Positions 12,070 through 21,389 of a DNA stretch of 64,000 bases are shown piece by piece. Position numbers and translations under genes: made by a program. Below the pieces are notes generated by a model. The model saw only the letters and a program-made list of their open reading frames with translations, had not been told where the DNA came from and searched no databases. The DNA comes from Lacticaseibacillus porcinae (GTDB taxonomy: Bacteria > Bacillota > Bacilli > Lactobacillales > Lactobacillaceae): assembly GCF_003946305.1 (NCBI RefSeq), contig NZ_RHNS01000010.1, forward strand, positions 39,447 to 103,446. The letters run 5' to 3'. Each line of letters begins with the position of its first letter. Position 1 is the first letter of the stretch.

Positions 12070-12780
12070 ATGCCGACTTTTCAAGGCACCACCATTCAAA
12101 AAGCGATCGACCAAGGCTTACAAAGTTTAGGCGTTGCCCGCGATGCCGTTAGCGTCGATGTGATTCAAGAAGGCAAAAAAGGGTTATTCGGTTTAGGGAA
12201 AAAAGCCGCGATCGTCAACTTAAAGCCGTTGGTGATCGCCCCAGAACCAAAACCTGCGCCAAAGCCTAAGCCTGCGCATCACGTGCATTTGCCACATGCC
12301 GCAAGCGATAAACGTCAACGCGACGATCAAACCGCGATCGCCTTGGTGCAAAGTTATTTAGAAGATATCATTCGCCAACTACAAATCACAGCAACTATTG
12401 ATAGCCAACGCAAAGGTGATAAAGTCTGGTTTGACGTGGTCACTGACAAAGAAGCGCAGTTGATCGGCAAACACGGTAAGATCATCAATGCGATTCAATA
12501 TTTAGCCCAAACCGAATTTAATCGTTATGGCAAAGCCAAATGGACGATCATGGTCAATGTCGGGGATTATCGTGAGCGTCGCGATGCTGCAGTCAAACGC
12601 CTCGCCCAAAAAACTGCGCGAGACGTCGTGGCCACAGGTGCTGCGGTGTACTTAGATCCGATGCCAGCGTTTGAACGCAAAGCGATTCATTCCGCCTTGT
12701 CAGATAACGCTTATGTGGAGACCCATTCCGAAGGCGTTGATCCTAGACGGTATGTGGTGATCACACCAGCAAGACATTAA
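12070..12780 (+). CDS. khpB: RNA-binding protein KhpB (Jag), R3H domain
   Basis: This 236-residue protein has an N-terminal Jag domain (MPTFQGTTIQKAIDQGLQ ... KKGLFGLGKK), a Pro/Lys linker, a KH domain (LIGKHGKIINAIQYL) and a C-terminal R3H domain (FERKAIHSAL). It partners KhpA in RNA binding and in control of cell elongation in other lactic acid bacteria and streptococci. I chose the ATG at 12070, which follows CGGAGGAC. The upstream extension is read from the terminator hairpin. Confidence 0.94.
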   Translation: MPTFQGTTIQKAIDQGLQSLGVARDAVSVDVIQEGKKGLFGLGKKAAIVNLKPLVIAPEPKPAPKPKPAHHVHLPHAASDKRQRDDQTAIALVQSYLEDIIRQLQITATIDSQRKGDKVWFDVVTDKEAQLIGKHGKIINAIQYLAQTEFNRYGKAKWTIMVNVGDYRERRDAAVKRLAQKTARDVVATGAAVYLDPMPAFERKAIHSALSDNAYVETHSEGVDPRRYVVITPARH

Positions 12781-12922
12781 ACTTGCCAAACACTGACTTT
12801 TTGTATACAATGAGTTCAAATTAATCGATGAAGTAGTCAAAGTGCTTTGTCCAATTTGCGAGACCCTATTTGGCGTCCGCAAGTTGGATGGTGCACTTTT
12901 TTGTTTGAAAGGAAGCTTAATC

Positions 12923-14302
12923 TTGCCATCAACCATCACAGAATATGACACCATTGCAGCGATTTCCACGCCGCCTGGTGAAGGGGCCATCAGTATTGTC
13001 CGCTTAAGCGGTGAAAATGCCGTCCAAACTGCCGAAACGCTGTTCAAAGGCAAAGACTTGACCAAAGTGGCCAGCCATACCATTAATTATGGTCATATTT
13101 TAGATCCAGATGATCACCAAGTGGTTGATGAAGTAATGGTCAGCGTGTTGCGTGCACCAAAAACTTACACCCGCGAAGATATGGTCGAAATCAATTGTCA
13201 CGGTGGCATCGTCCCAACGAACCGCATTTTACAATTGTTGTTAGGCCAAGGTGCAAGGCTCGCTGAACCAGGTGAATTCACCAAACGCGCCTTTTTAAAT
13301 GGTCGCGTTGACTTAACGCAAGCAGAATCGGTGATGGACTTGATCCGCGCCAAAACCGATCGCGCGATGCAAGTGGCAGTCGATCAACTGGATGGCGATT
13401 TACGCCGGTTGATCACGAATTTGCGCCAAGAGATCTTAGAAGTGTTAGCGCAAGTCGAAGTCAACATCGACTATCCCGAATACGATACGGATCAAATGAC
13501 CACCCAAATGCTCAAAGAAAAAGCAGAGATGGTGTTAGCTAAAGTCGACGAATTGTTGCAAACCGCTAGCCAAGGGAAAGTCTTACGCGAAGGATTAGCC
13601 ACAGCCATCGTTGGGCGGCCAAATGTCGGGAAATCCAGCTTGTTGAACCACATGTTGCATGAAGACAAAGCGATTGTCACAGATGTTGCCGGCACCACGC
13701 GTGATGTGTTGGAAGAATATGTTAACGTTCGCGGCGTGCCGTTGAAGTTGATCGACACTGCTGGGATCCGCGATACCGAAGACAAAGTCGAAAAAATCGG
13801 CGTTGCCCGCTCACGCAAAGCGATCACCCAAGCAGATCTGATTTTATTGGTGTTAGATGCGTCACAGCCGTTAACGTCAGAAGACCTTGAATTGCTTGAC
13901 GCCACTGCAGATAAACAACGGATCGTGGTGTTGAACAAACAAGATTTACCAGTGCAAATGGACTTAGGCGATCGCGTCGACCAATCGCAAATCGTTCGCA
14001 CCTCGATCACCACTGGTGCTGGGGTGGCGGCATTAGATACCAAAATCGCTGATTTATTCAATGATGGGATCGAAAATTCGCAAACCACATTGATGGTATC
14101 TAACAGTCGTCAAATCGGGTTATTACGGCAAGCGAAGGTCAGCTTACAAGCCGTCCTTGATGGCATTCAAGCTGGCATGCCGATCGATTTGGTCCAAATC
14201 GATATGACCGCAGCCTGGGACAAACTCGGTGAGATCACTGGGGATGCCGCACCAGATGAGTTGATCACGCAGTTATTCTCACAATTTTGTTTAGGGAAGT
14301 AA
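12923..14302 (+). CDS. mnmE: tRNA modification GTPase MnmE
   Basis: MnmE acts with MnmG to modify uridine 34 of tRNAs. I place the start at the TTG at 12923 ([22 protein letters not shown]), with AAAGGAAG 7 nt upstream, giving 459 residues, the normal length. The G domain has [10 protein letters not shown] around residue 230 and NKQD. The C terminus FCLGK is the catalytic CxGK motif. mnmG follows after 10 nt. Confidence 0.97.
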   Translation: MPSTITEYDTIAAISTPPGEGAISIVRLSGENAVQTAETLFKGKDLTKVASHTINYGHILDPDDHQVVDEVMVSVLRAPKTYTREDMVEINCHGGIVPTNRILQLLLGQGARLAEPGEFTKRAFLNGRVDLTQAESVMDLIRAKTDRAMQVAVDQLDGDLRRLITNLRQEILEVLAQVEVNIDYPEYDTDQMTTQMLKEKAEMVLAKVDELLQTASQGKVLREGLATAIVGRPNVGKSSLLNHMLHEDKAIVTDVAGTTRDVLEEYVNVRGVPLKLIDTAGIRDTEDKVEKIGVARSRKAITQADLILLVLDASQPLTSEDLELLDATADKQRIVVLNKQDLPVQMDLGDRVDQSQIVRTSITTGAGVAALDTKIADLFNDGIENSQTTLMVSNSRQIGLLRQAKVSLQAVLDGIQAGMPIDLVQIDMTAAWDKLGEITGDAAPDELITQLFSQFCLGK

Positions 14303-14312
14303 AGGAGCAGTT

Positions 14313-16214
14313 ATGCCAGAAGTTCGTGAATATGCAGCAGCAGACTATGACGTTGTCGTCGTCGGTGCCGGGCATGCAGGTTGTGAAGCCGCATTAGCCT
14401 CAGCGCGAATGGGCAACCACACCTTGCTGATCACCATCAGCTTGGAAATGTTAGCCTTCATGCCATGTAACCCAAGTGTCGGCGGCCCAGCCAAAGGCAT
14501 CGTCGTACGTGAAATCGACGCCCTTGGTGGTGAAATGGGTCACAACATTGATAAAACTTACATTCAAATGCGGATGCTCAACACTGGTAAAGGCCCAGCA
14601 GTCCGCGCTTTGCGGGCCCAAGCTGACAAAGCCGCTTACCATCGTAGCATGAAAGCGACCATCGAAGCAGAACCAAACTTGGATTTGCGCCAAGGGTTAG
14701 TAGAACGCTTATTAGTTGAAGATGGCGTTTGTGTCGGCGTTGTGGCCGCCACTGGTGCGCAATATCGCGCCAAAAGTGTGGTGTTAACTGCTGGGACTTC
14801 CAGTCGAGGGAAAATCATCATCGGCGAGTTGATGTATTCCTCAGGTCCTAATAACTCATTGCCAAGCATCAAGTTATCTGAAAGTTTGGAAGACAACGGC
14901 TTTAAGCTCCGTCGTTTCAAAACTGGGACCCCACCGCGTGTGGTAGGCAACTCGATTGATTTTTCCAAAACTGAAGAACAACCAGGCGACACCACCCCAC
15001 ATCACTTCAGCTTTATGACTCCTGATTCCATGTATTTAAAAGATCAATTGTCTTGCTGGATGACTTACACCAATGGCACGACACATGATATCATTCGTCA
15101 AAACCTCGATCGCGCGCCAATGTTTTCTGGTGTGATCAAAGGCGTCGGCCCTCGTTATTGCCCATCGATCGAAGACAAAGTGGTGCGTTTTGCTGACAAG
15201 CCGCGTCATCAATTGTTCTTGGAACCAGAAGGCCGCGATACTGACGAATATTACGTCGGCGACTTCTCAACCTCCATGCCAGAAGAAGTCCAATTGAAAA
15301 TGTTGCACTCGGTTGCCGGTTTGGAACACGCAGAATTAATGCGTCCAGGTTATGCGATCGAATATGACATCATTGAACCTTGGCAGTTGACTGCGACTTT
15401 GGAAACCAAAGTCGTCAAAAACTTATTTACTGCTGGTCAAATGAATGGCACTTCCGGCTATGAAGAAGCCGCTGGTCAAGGTTTGATCGCCGGAATCAAT
15501 GCTGGTTTACGCGCCCAAAACAAGCCTGGCTTCACCTTAAAGCGTTCAGATGCCTACATCGGCGTCATGATCGATGATTTGGTGACTAAAGGCACCAACG
15601 AACCTTATCGTTTGTTGACCTCTCGTGCAGAATACCGGTTGATTTTGCGTCATGATAACGCCGATCTGCGTTTGACAGATATGGGTCGCGAGTTAGGGTT
15701 GATCTCAGATGCCCGCTACGCCCAATTCACCGCTAAAAAGGCGGCTATCGCTGCAGAAAAAGCGCGTTTGGAAAACACCCGCTTAAAGCCTAAAGACGTC
15801 GCTGACTTTCTTGAGGCTCACCATATGCCTGCGTTAAAAGATGGTGTGTTAGCAAGTGACTTCTTGAAGCGTCCAGAAGTTACTTATGCTGATCTCGTTG
15901 AAATTATTCCTGCAGTTGCACCAGTTGATCGTTACGTCGCTGAAGAAGTGGAAGTCCAGATCAAATACGCTGGCTACATCGACAAGGAAATGCAAAGCAT
16001 TGCCAAACTCAAGCGCATGGAAGCCAAGAAGATCCCTGATAACATCGATTATGAAGCTATCAGCGGTTTAGCGACTGAAGCCCGTCAAAAGCTCACCAAG
16101 ATCCAACCAGAGACGCTAGCGCAAGCCAGCCGCATCTCCGGCGTCAACCCTGCAGATGCTGCGATCTTATCGGTTTATATCGAACAAGGGAAAATCGCTA
16201 AAGTGCACGCCTAA
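14313..16214 (+). CDS. mnmG: tRNA uridine-5-carboxymethylaminomethyl modification enzyme MnmG
   Basis: This is the FAD-dependent partner of MnmE, 633 residues. The FAD motif [12 protein letters not shown] is near the N terminus, and the family signatures [12 protein letters not shown] and [17 protein letters not shown] are present. It starts at ATG with AAAGGAGC upstream and is probably cotranscribed with mnmE. In many Bacillota rsmG and then noc/soj/spo0J follow. Here a terminator and a large repeat block follow instead. Confidence 0.98.
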   Translation: MPEVREYAAADYDVVVVGAGHAGCEAALASARMGNHTLLITISLEMLAFMPCNPSVGGPAKGIVVREIDALGGEMGHNIDKTYIQMRMLNTGKGPAVRALRAQADKAAYHRSMKATIEAEPNLDLRQGLVERLLVEDGVCVGVVAATGAQYRAKSVVLTAGTSSRGKIIIGELMYSSGPNNSLPSIKLSESLEDNGFKLRRFKTGTPPRVVGNSIDFSKTEEQPGDTTPHHFSFMTPDSMYLKDQLSCWMTYTNGTTHDIIRQNLDRAPMFSGVIKGVGPRYCPSIEDKVVRFADKPRHQLFLEPEGRDTDEYYVGDFSTSMPEEVQLKMLHSVAGLEHAELMRPGYAIEYDIIEPWQLTATLETKVVKNLFTAGQMNGTSGYEEAAGQGLIAGINAGLRAQNKPGFTLKRSDAYIGVMIDDLVTKGTNEPYRLLTSRAEYRLILRHDNADLRLTDMGRELGLISDARYAQFTAKKAAIAAEKARLENTRLKPKDVADFLEAHHMPALKDGVLASDFLKRPEVTYADLVEIIPAVAPVDRYVAEEVEVQIKYAGYIDKEMQSIAKLKRMEAKKIPDNIDYEAISGLATEARQKLTKIQPETLAQASRISGVNPADAAILSVYIEQGKIAKVHA

Positions 16215-16219
16215 ACAAA

Positions 16220-16252
16220 AACCGTCGAGTCGATTGTGACTCGGCGGTTTTT
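16220..16252 (+). terminator. mnmE-mnmG terminator
   Basis: AACCGTCGAGTC/GACTCGGCGGTT (one wobble) is followed by T6. Confidence 0.9.
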
Positions 16253-16332
16253 TGCTGTCGTTGTCCAGCAGCGTAAGTGTTTCAGCAAACTATACTAAAA
16301 TGCCTCCGGCACGAAAATCTGTGGTCTCCGAC

Positions 16333-16550
16333 GATTTGGCGTCACTGCGGTGAATTGGACAAGTTGCCGTGCGGCCGTCTGCAGAAATCGGCAAAGACCG
16401 CCGATGTTCTTGCGACTAAAATATGAACCAAAGAAAAGCACTTTGTTTCATATTTTGCCGGTGAAATCTGCGTGAGCCGCCACAAACCGGTGTCTCACTT
16501 GATTTCACTCCCACAGGCAATTGTCCAATTCACCTCCGTTTTGCCAAATC
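16333..16550. repeat. Structured repeat, type B core inside outer stem F2 (first composite locus)
   Basis: The outer arms GATTTGGC (16333-16340)/GCCAAATC (16543-16550) and 16352-16368/16516-16531 enclose three hairpins. Hairpin 1 is ATCGGC-AAAGACC-GCCGAT (16387-16405). Hairpin 2 is AAAATATGAA/TTCATATTTT (16418-16456). Hairpin 3 is GTGAAATC...GATTTCAC (16461-16508). The flank 16301-16331 recurs inverted at 21205-21235 with 29 of 31 matches. The second copy of this core, at 20.7 kb, keeps hairpin 1 and the loop strings but has different, still complementary, arms in hairpins 2 and 3. Confidence 0.85.
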
Positions 16551-16572
16551 ATCTCCGTCCACAGCTTTTCTA

Positions 16573-16650
16573 CGTTGATATCACTGGCTTACAAGTCAAA
16601 TACGCCGAGTTACGACGTCATTTACTATGACTAAACATGATATCAACGTA
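16573..16650. repeat. Palindromic linker between the two cores of the composite repeat
   Basis: The ends TACGTTGATATCA and TGATATCAACGTA form an inverted repeat. The reverse complement of this linker aligns along its length with 20940-21020 in the second composite locus, which links these loci as copies of one composite element. Confidence 0.75.
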
Positions 16651-16668
16651 GGCATTACGCATTTCGTA

Positions 16669-16922
16669 GCCATCGGGGACAGTGGACTAGCGTAGTGGAA
16701 GTGATTTGAAATGAGGACGGAAGCTGGCCGCCGGTGCGTAGTGAGATTTCCGTTAGCGATTTACCGCTTACGGAAAGCCGCAGGTGGAGATCCGGCGAGA
16801 GGTGAGCGTAGCGAGGCTCTCGGCTAGACAAATCCCTTGGACCCTCACTACGCACCGGCGAGCCAGCTGGAGTCCCCATTTCAAATCACTGAACCGTTGC
16901 TAGCCCACTGTCGCCTGATGGC
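16669..16922. repeat. Structured repeat, type A, copy 3 inside outer stem F1 (first composite locus)
   Basis: A very long imperfect stem (about 70 bp per arm, 16669-16745 and 16850-16922) encloses the type A core. Hairpin 1 is TTTCCG/CGGAAA around TTAGCGATTTACCGCTTA, followed by GCCGCAG. Hairpin 2 contains GGCGAGAG/CTCTCGGC with the loop string GAGCGTAGCGA, and then GGACCCTC. The outer stem F1 (ACAGTGG.CTAGC) is the same as that at 20.67-20.93 kb, where it encloses a type B core instead. Confidence 0.85.
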
Positions 16923-16949
16923 GGATATCGTGAGGCTCTAGTGCAAACA

Positions 16950-16974
16950 AAAAGCCGCAAATTGCGGCTTTTTG
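16950..16974 (-). terminator. Terminator after the 58-residue membrane protein gene
   Basis: The hairpin AAAAAGCCGCAA ... TTGCGGCTTTTT is symmetrical and can act on either strand. It lies just after the stop codon of the small gene. Confidence 0.8.
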
Positions 16975-16977
16975 TGG

Positions 16978-17154
16978 TTAGCGGACTGTCAGTAGGCTGA
17001 TCAACACGCCGACTAAAACAATACCGACAAGGCCTTTTAAGCTGTAAGACAGCTTCGTGCCTTGCTTGGTGCGATATTCAAAGACCAATAAGGTGATCGT
17101 GGTGATCAATGCGGCGATCACCATGATCAATAACTTCATCACTAAAGCATCCAT
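16978..17154 (-). CDS. Small two-helix membrane protein (58 residues)
   Basis: The protein starts MDALVMKLLIMVIAALITTI and has a second hydrophobic stretch, GLVGIVLVGVLISLLTV. A short basic loop (FEYRTKQGTKLSYSLK) lies between the two membrane helices. The ATG lies 2 nt after the stop codon of the upstream 86-residue gene, with a GGAAG site inside the end of that gene, so the two are translationally coupled. A terminator follows. I do not recognise a family. Confidence 0.7.
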   Translation of the reverse strand: MDALVMKLLIMVIAALITTITLLVFEYRTKQGTKLSYSLKGLVGIVLVGVLISLLTVR

Positions 17155-17156
17155 GG

Positions 17157-17417
17157 TTACACTTCCAAATCAAAATAGGGATTGAGGCGCTTTTGAATCG
17201 CGTGGATCTGTAATAAATCGATTTTTGGCAGCAGCCGATAAATGAAGCCAGCGAAAGTATCGCGATGGAATTTATAATCCATGCGGCCAAGGCGCTGTTC
17301 GTGATCGTTAGAATCGCGTTCCCAGACTTCCAAATTATACGCGGCGTCTGGAACTAACGTAATATAGCAGTTATCATTCAGCCACACAATGGGCTTAAGG
17401 GTAGATTGATCGATCAC
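17157..17417 (-). CDS. Small protein of unknown function (86 residues)
   Basis: The 86 residues begin at GTG with TTGGAGGCC upstream. It is soluble-looking and mixed in charge, with no signal or membrane segment (for example YNLEVWERDSNDHEQRLG). It forms a two-gene unit with the small membrane protein downstream. I do not recognise a family. Good initiation signals and the coupled partner support it as a real gene. Confidence 0.65.
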   Translation of the reverse strand: MIDQSTLKPIVWLNDNCYITLVPDAAYNLEVWERDSNDHEQRLGRMDYKFHRDTFAGFIYRLLPKIDLLQIHAIQKRLNPYFDLEV

Positions 17418-17808
17418 GTAAAGGCCTCCAAGTTATCTAATCCAAGTGTCGCAACCAGCAGTCGCGGCAACAAGTTGATTCCAGTATAGCAGAATTTAAC
17501 CAAACGCCAATTTTTGAAAGTTTGTGAAAATTGGTTCACAAGTCCGCGCAACCCAATAGCTGGCGGCTGAGCTTGTCAAGGGTAAATTTGCTGGTACAGG
17601 CTGGTATAACAGCGCTGTAGCCGACGAGAACAACCTTGGATAGATAAAAAAATTATTTTTTCGGGGAATGGTATCGGTCTGTTTGATTCACAAACGGTAC
17701 ACCAAACGTCCTTTATTAGTATACGAACAAACGTTTGATTCGTCAAATTATTGTATCCGGAAATAACCCCGAAATCATCGGCTTGAAGAACAGAATAATG
17801 TTATTTAA
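17418..17808. other. 391-bp gap with repeats but no gene
   Basis: No convincing gene is present. The stretch holds TTCGGGG and CCCCGAA as a distant inverted pair around 17660-17780. Between them are two direct copies of GTTTGATTC. These may be regulator sites, but I cannot assign one. Confidence 0.4.
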
Positions 17809-18597
17809 TTAAATCAGCCCAAAATGTTTAAGGGCCTTAGGGATCCCACCGTGTAAATAGTCGTCAGTTTGATAATCCGCGATCGCGGCGACTTGTGGCA
17901 AGGCATTCCCCATGGCGACGCCGACAGTCGCTGCTTGTAAGATCTCGATATCATTGTTGCCATCGCCAAAAGCATATGTTGGTAAGCTGGCGAGTTCTGG
18001 TTGTTTCATCAAGATCTCCAAACCGCTAGCTTTGGATTGGTGGGCATTGACGATATCTAATGTGCTTTCCCCATTGCGATAAAATTGTAATTCTGGAAAA
18101 GCGTTGATGTACCATTCTCCCATGGCGTCGCCTTTGGCATTATGCGCCAAGAAAATCAGCATCATGCAGACATCATCGTGATCGAAGAATTTCGGATCGA
18201 CTGGCGGAGGCGTTTGACGAACCCATTGATAATTGGCTTCGGTTTCTGGGGTGGTTTGAGAAAGCGCAGAACGACGGCCGTTATAATAGGCTAACGCGAC
18301 GCCATCTTGACCAGCTTGTTGCGTTAGGCGGTGTAGTTGTGGCAAGCCAACCGGACTTTCATATAAGTGATGCCCATTGTGATAGACGTCAGCGCCGTTA
18401 GCGGCGATGGCACTGGGAATGTGACCGATGCGCATCCAGTCTGCCAGTTCATAATAATTGCGTCCAGTGGAAAGCACCGTTAAGACGTGATTGTCGTTTA
18501 ACGCCTGCAGCGCAGCGAGGTTTTCCGGTGGAATTTGTTTTTGGGGATTTAACAATGTTTTGTCTAAATCAAATAATGCGATGGCTTTATAACTCAC
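17809..18597 (-). CDS. HAD-superfamily phosphatase, Cof type
   Basis: This 262-residue protein is a probable sugar-phosphate or nucleotide phosphatase. Motif I is ALFDLDKTLLN (DxD intact, with K for the usual G). Motif II is VLSTGR. Motif IV is FGDGNNDIEML and the end is VAMGNALPQV. I chose the GTG at 18597, with GGAGGCC upstream. The longer open frame reads into the divergent promoter region. Confidence 0.85.
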   Translation of the reverse strand: MSYKAIALFDLDKTLLNPQKQIPPENLAALQALNDNHVLTVLSTGRNYYELADWMRIGHIPSAIAANGADVYHNGHHLYESPVGLPQLHRLTQQAGQDGVALAYYNGRRSALSQTTPETEANYQWVRQTPPPVDPKFFDHDDVCMMLIFLAHNAKGDAMGEWYINAFPELQFYRNGESTLDIVNAHQSKASGLEILMKQPELASLPTYAFGDGNNDIEILQAATVGVAMGNALPQVAAIADYQTDDYLHGGIPKALKHFGLI

Positions 18598-18776
18598 GAA
18601 TAGGCCTCCAATAATTAATAGAATTATTTTAACACGCGGCTTGCGGTGATGGCGGTGAAAACAAGTCGCGCGTAACGTGTTATTTTTCATAAAAACCCTG
18701 TTAAACCACCTTTTCATGACAAAATAATTGTGAGAAAATGGAGCCAAAATGTGAAACAGCCGGAGGGGAGAGCGGC

Positions 18777-20609
18777 TTGAACTTTAATTTTGGAAATTTA
18801 TCGATGGGCATGTGGCTGGTGCAAACAGTTGCGGCGACATTTTTCACCGCAGGGTTTGTCGGCTTTGATTTATATTTGTGGCGCAAAGCACTCGGTGACG
18901 GTCAGTATAAAACTGCTTTTCGCTGGTTTTTGACGTTGATGCCATTAATGATCGGGGCGTTGATGACTTATGGTGGTTATGCCGGCTTTATGGATAGCAT
19001 GATGTTTGCCAACATCGGCTTATTCACCTTGATCGTGCCTTTATTTGATGAACAAATGACGTTAGTTGAATATGTTGTGCGGGCGCTTGGACTGGCAAGC
19101 GTTTGGCTTTTTCATCATGCCAGCGGGCAATCAGCTTGGGGATTGCTTGCAATGGCGGCGATGGTGGTGATTTTGGTTTTAGTGCGGATCGGCAAAGAAA
19201 AAATTCGCTATCGCGCGCGGACCTTGATGGTAGTGGCAACTTTTGCTGCCATTGCTTATTGGTACACTGTGCCACCGTTAGCGATGGGATTGCGCGTTGA
19301 CGGTCGGTTAGCGACGCAAGCAGTTGCGATGTTTTTGGTGATGGGCGCCTTTACCAGCTTTTATTGGAACTTACAGTGGCAACAATTCCAACATCAAAAA
19401 CATTTGGAAGCTTTGGCTGCTTATGACAATTTAACTAACGAAAAAACTTACACCCGTAATCAAGCGGATATTACGGCATTGTTTGACCATGCCCAAGCCA
19501 ACCATGAACCGTTGAGCTTAATGGCATTAGATATTGATCGACTGCGGAAAATCAATCAAGATTTCGGTCATTTAGCCGGGAATACGGTTTTGATCCAAAC
19601 TGCAGAAACTTTGATCGGGGTGTTTCACAAGCACGACTTACATGAGCATTTTTATCGCATCGGCGGCGAAGAGTTCAACATCGCCTTCCCTAATGCAACA
19701 CCTGATCAATTATTGCCGGTGATCCGCGAATGTTGGCAAGCGATCCACGATGGTCAATTTAGTTATGAAGGGGTCGCGATCCCTGTCACTGCGTCGATCG
19801 GGGTCACTGGCATGAAAGCAGGCGACGGGGTCGTCGACGACTTATACAAGCGTGCTGATGATAATTTATACGCCTCCAAACAACGTGGCCGCGACACCAT
19901 CACGGTTGATGGCGCACCAGTTTCAGGGGATGACGTGCCAAGCATTGCGCCAACTTATGCCTTCTATGCGCAACCGATCATGGATGCCCAACGTGAAACT
20001 GTGCAAGTATGGGGCAATGAATTGTTACTGCGGACCTATGATGTGGCGCAAGCACGTTGGATGTTGCCGAATTCCTTTGACCTCGCAATCGATTTGCAAG
20101 TGGAATTGATCTATCAAGCTGTCGCCAATGCGAAGTGTAAAAATGTGGCGATCAACTTAACCTTAGCGCAATTCGCAGATCCCCAAACCGCTTATGCCTT
20201 GATTGCTTGTTTACAAAGTCAAGACGGTCCGACTGGGTTAACCGTTGAAATCGTTGATGTCCCAGACTTAGCCACGACGCGCAATATTTCCGCGATTTAT
20301 CGCGCTGCCGGCATTCGCATTCATATTGATGATGTAGGCTCTGACAACTCCTTTGAACTGGTGCAACAATTGATCCCTTATGTTGATGGGGTGAAGTTTG
20401 CGATTCAAAACCTGCGGAAAACTGAATCAACTGAACGGATTCAAGAACGGATTCGCTTTTGGGCAGATATTGCCCGTAAAGGGAATTTGCGGATTATTTT
20501 GGAAGGGGTTGAAGACCAAGTCGATGTCGACTTCGCCAAAACCCTTGGCATTCATTATTTCCAAGGTTACTATTTTGCCAAACCAGCGCTTCCCAAGCTG
20601 GCAGCATAA
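18777..20609 (+). CDS. Membrane-bound GGDEF-EAL cyclic-di-GMP protein
   Basis: The protein has about 610 residues. The N terminus (residues 1-200) has six or seven membrane helices. It is followed by a GGDEF domain with an intact active site GGEEF (near residue 296), and then an EAL domain. In the EAL domain the motif reads ELL (NELLLRTY), but the metal-binding and catalytic positions appear kept: N of AINLT, E of VEI, both D of DDVGSD, K of VKF, E of EGVE and Q of QGYYF. It could therefore both make and break cyclic-di-GMP. I chose the TTG at 18777, with GGAGGGG 8 nt upstream. An ATG at 18738 is the alternative. It stands alone between repeat loci. Confidence 0.9.
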   Translation: MNFNFGNLSMGMWLVQTVAATFFTAGFVGFDLYLWRKALGDGQYKTAFRWFLTLMPLMIGALMTYGGYAGFMDSMMFANIGLFTLIVPLFDEQMTLVEYVVRALGLASVWLFHHASGQSAWGLLAMAAMVVILVLVRIGKEKIRYRARTLMVVATFAAIAYWYTVPPLAMGLRVDGRLATQAVAMFLVMGAFTSFYWNLQWQQFQHQKHLEALAAYDNLTNEKTYTRNQADITALFDHAQANHEPLSLMALDIDRLRKINQDFGHLAGNTVLIQTAETLIGVFHKHDLHEHFYRIGGEEFNIAFPNATPDQLLPVIRECWQAIHDGQFSYEGVAIPVTASIGVTGMKAGDGVVDDLYKRADDNLYASKQRGRDTITVDGAPVSGDDVPSIAPTYAFYAQPIMDAQRETVQVWGNELLLRTYDVAQARWMLPNSFDLAIDLQVELIYQAVANAKCKNVAINLTLAQFADPQTAYALIACLQSQDGPTGLTVEIVDVPDLATTRNISAIYRAAGIRIHIDDVGSDNSFELVQQLIPYVDGVKFAIQNLRKTESTERIQERIRFWADIARKGNLRIILEGVEDQVDVDFAKTLGIHYFQGYYFAKPALPKLAA

Positions 20610-20610
20610 A

Positions 20611-20640
20611 ACTGAGATCGTCACGATCTCAGTTTTTTTG
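20611..20640 (+). terminator. Terminator after the GGDEF-EAL gene
   Basis: ACTGAGATCGT/ACGATCTCAGT with a tight loop is followed by T7. Confidence 0.9.
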
Positions 20641-20672
20641 TCCTTACGCTGTCCGGCAGCGTCAGTGTTTCA

Positions 20673-20926
20673 GGCCGCCATCAGGCGACAGTGGTCTAGC
20701 TCCGTTTCGGAACTGAAATCATCTCTCGTGGCCGGCCGGCTACAGAGATCGGCAAAGACCGCCGATGCTCTTTCACCTAAATTTCAAGCCAAGAAAACCG
20801 CTTGTCTTGAAATTTGCCTGAAATATTAGCTAAGCCAGAAACCCACTGTCTTAGCTAATATTTCTGCCACGTTCGATGATTTCAGTTCCTCCACTACGCC
20901 AGCCCACTGTCACCTGATAGCTACGA
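20673..20926. repeat. Structured repeat, type B core inside outer stem F1 (second composite locus)
   Basis: The outer stem F1 (ACAGTGG.CTAGC near 20686-20700, pairing with 20896-20926) encloses three hairpins. Hairpin 1 is ATCGGC-AAAGACC-GCCGAT (20748-20766), identical to the first locus. Hairpin 2 is AAATTTCAAG/CTTGAAATTT (20779-20815). Hairpin 3 has perfect 15-bp arms (20820-20834 and 20850-20864). Compared with 16.3-16.55 kb, the arms of hairpins 2 and 3 are different but still complementary. The loop strings are similar: AAGAAAA in hairpin 2, and CC...AAACC...TGT in hairpin 3. Confidence 0.85.
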
Positions 20927-20939
20927 ATCGCGTGTCTTT

Positions 20940-21020
20940 GACGTTGATATCATATTTAGTCATTGTGAACGACGTAACGTCAACGTATTTGATCTGTATG
21001 CTAGCGACACTAACGTAGAA
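20940..21020. repeat. Linker of the second composite repeat
   Basis: It aligns with the reverse complement of 16573-16650 (shared GTTGATATCAT.TTTAGTCAT and CGTATTTGA). It joins the F1 and F2 parts of the element, as at the first locus. Confidence 0.7.
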
Positions 21021-21034
21021 AATCTGTGGGCGGA

Positions 21035-21235
21035 GATCAAAAGCGTGGAGGCGGGCTAGTCATCAGCCGTGGGGCTCTTAGCGATTTATCGCTTAGAGCC
21101 CAGCGAGAAGGAGATCCATTTTGCGGTTATGAGCGTAGCGATTGCAAAATTAGCTCCGACGAGCGTCATTGCGTTCCATGACTAGCCCGCCGGAACACTT
21201 TTGATCGGAGCCCACGGATTTTCGTGCCGGAGGCA
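21035..21235. repeat. Structured repeat, type A, copy 4 inside outer stem F2 (second composite locus)
   Basis: The outer stem pairs GATCAAAAG (21035-21043) with CTTTTGATC (21198-21206), and GCGGGCTAGTCAT with ATGACTAGCCCGC (21178-21190). Hairpin 1 is GGGCTC/GAGCCC around TTAGCGATTTATCGCTTA. Hairpin 2 is GGAG ATCC ATTTTGC ... GCAAAAT TAG CTCC, with the loop string GAGCGTAGCGA. The right flank 21205-21235 is the inverted F2 flank of 16301-16331. Confidence 0.85.
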
Positions 21236-21389
21236 TATTGGTATAGCCAGCTGGAAGATCAAATTCACACTCACGCTGCCGGACAGCGTGAGTTAGAAAA
21301 ATTGCCGGTGTTTGTGGGGTTAGGGTTGATTATGAAAAATAAACAGGTAAAATCTAATTAAGTTCTCATATTAAAAACGAGGTGAGCGG

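Noticed and set aside
16655..16879. 74-residue minus-strand frame
   Set aside because: It is an artefact of the type A repeat stem.
17660..17785. TTCGGGG...CCCCGAA with repeated GTTTGATTC
   Set aside because: The arms are short and distant; I could not make a stable hairpin or a known operator from them.
20398..20829. 143-residue plus-strand frame
   Set aside because: It overlaps the EAL coding region in another frame and runs into the repeat.
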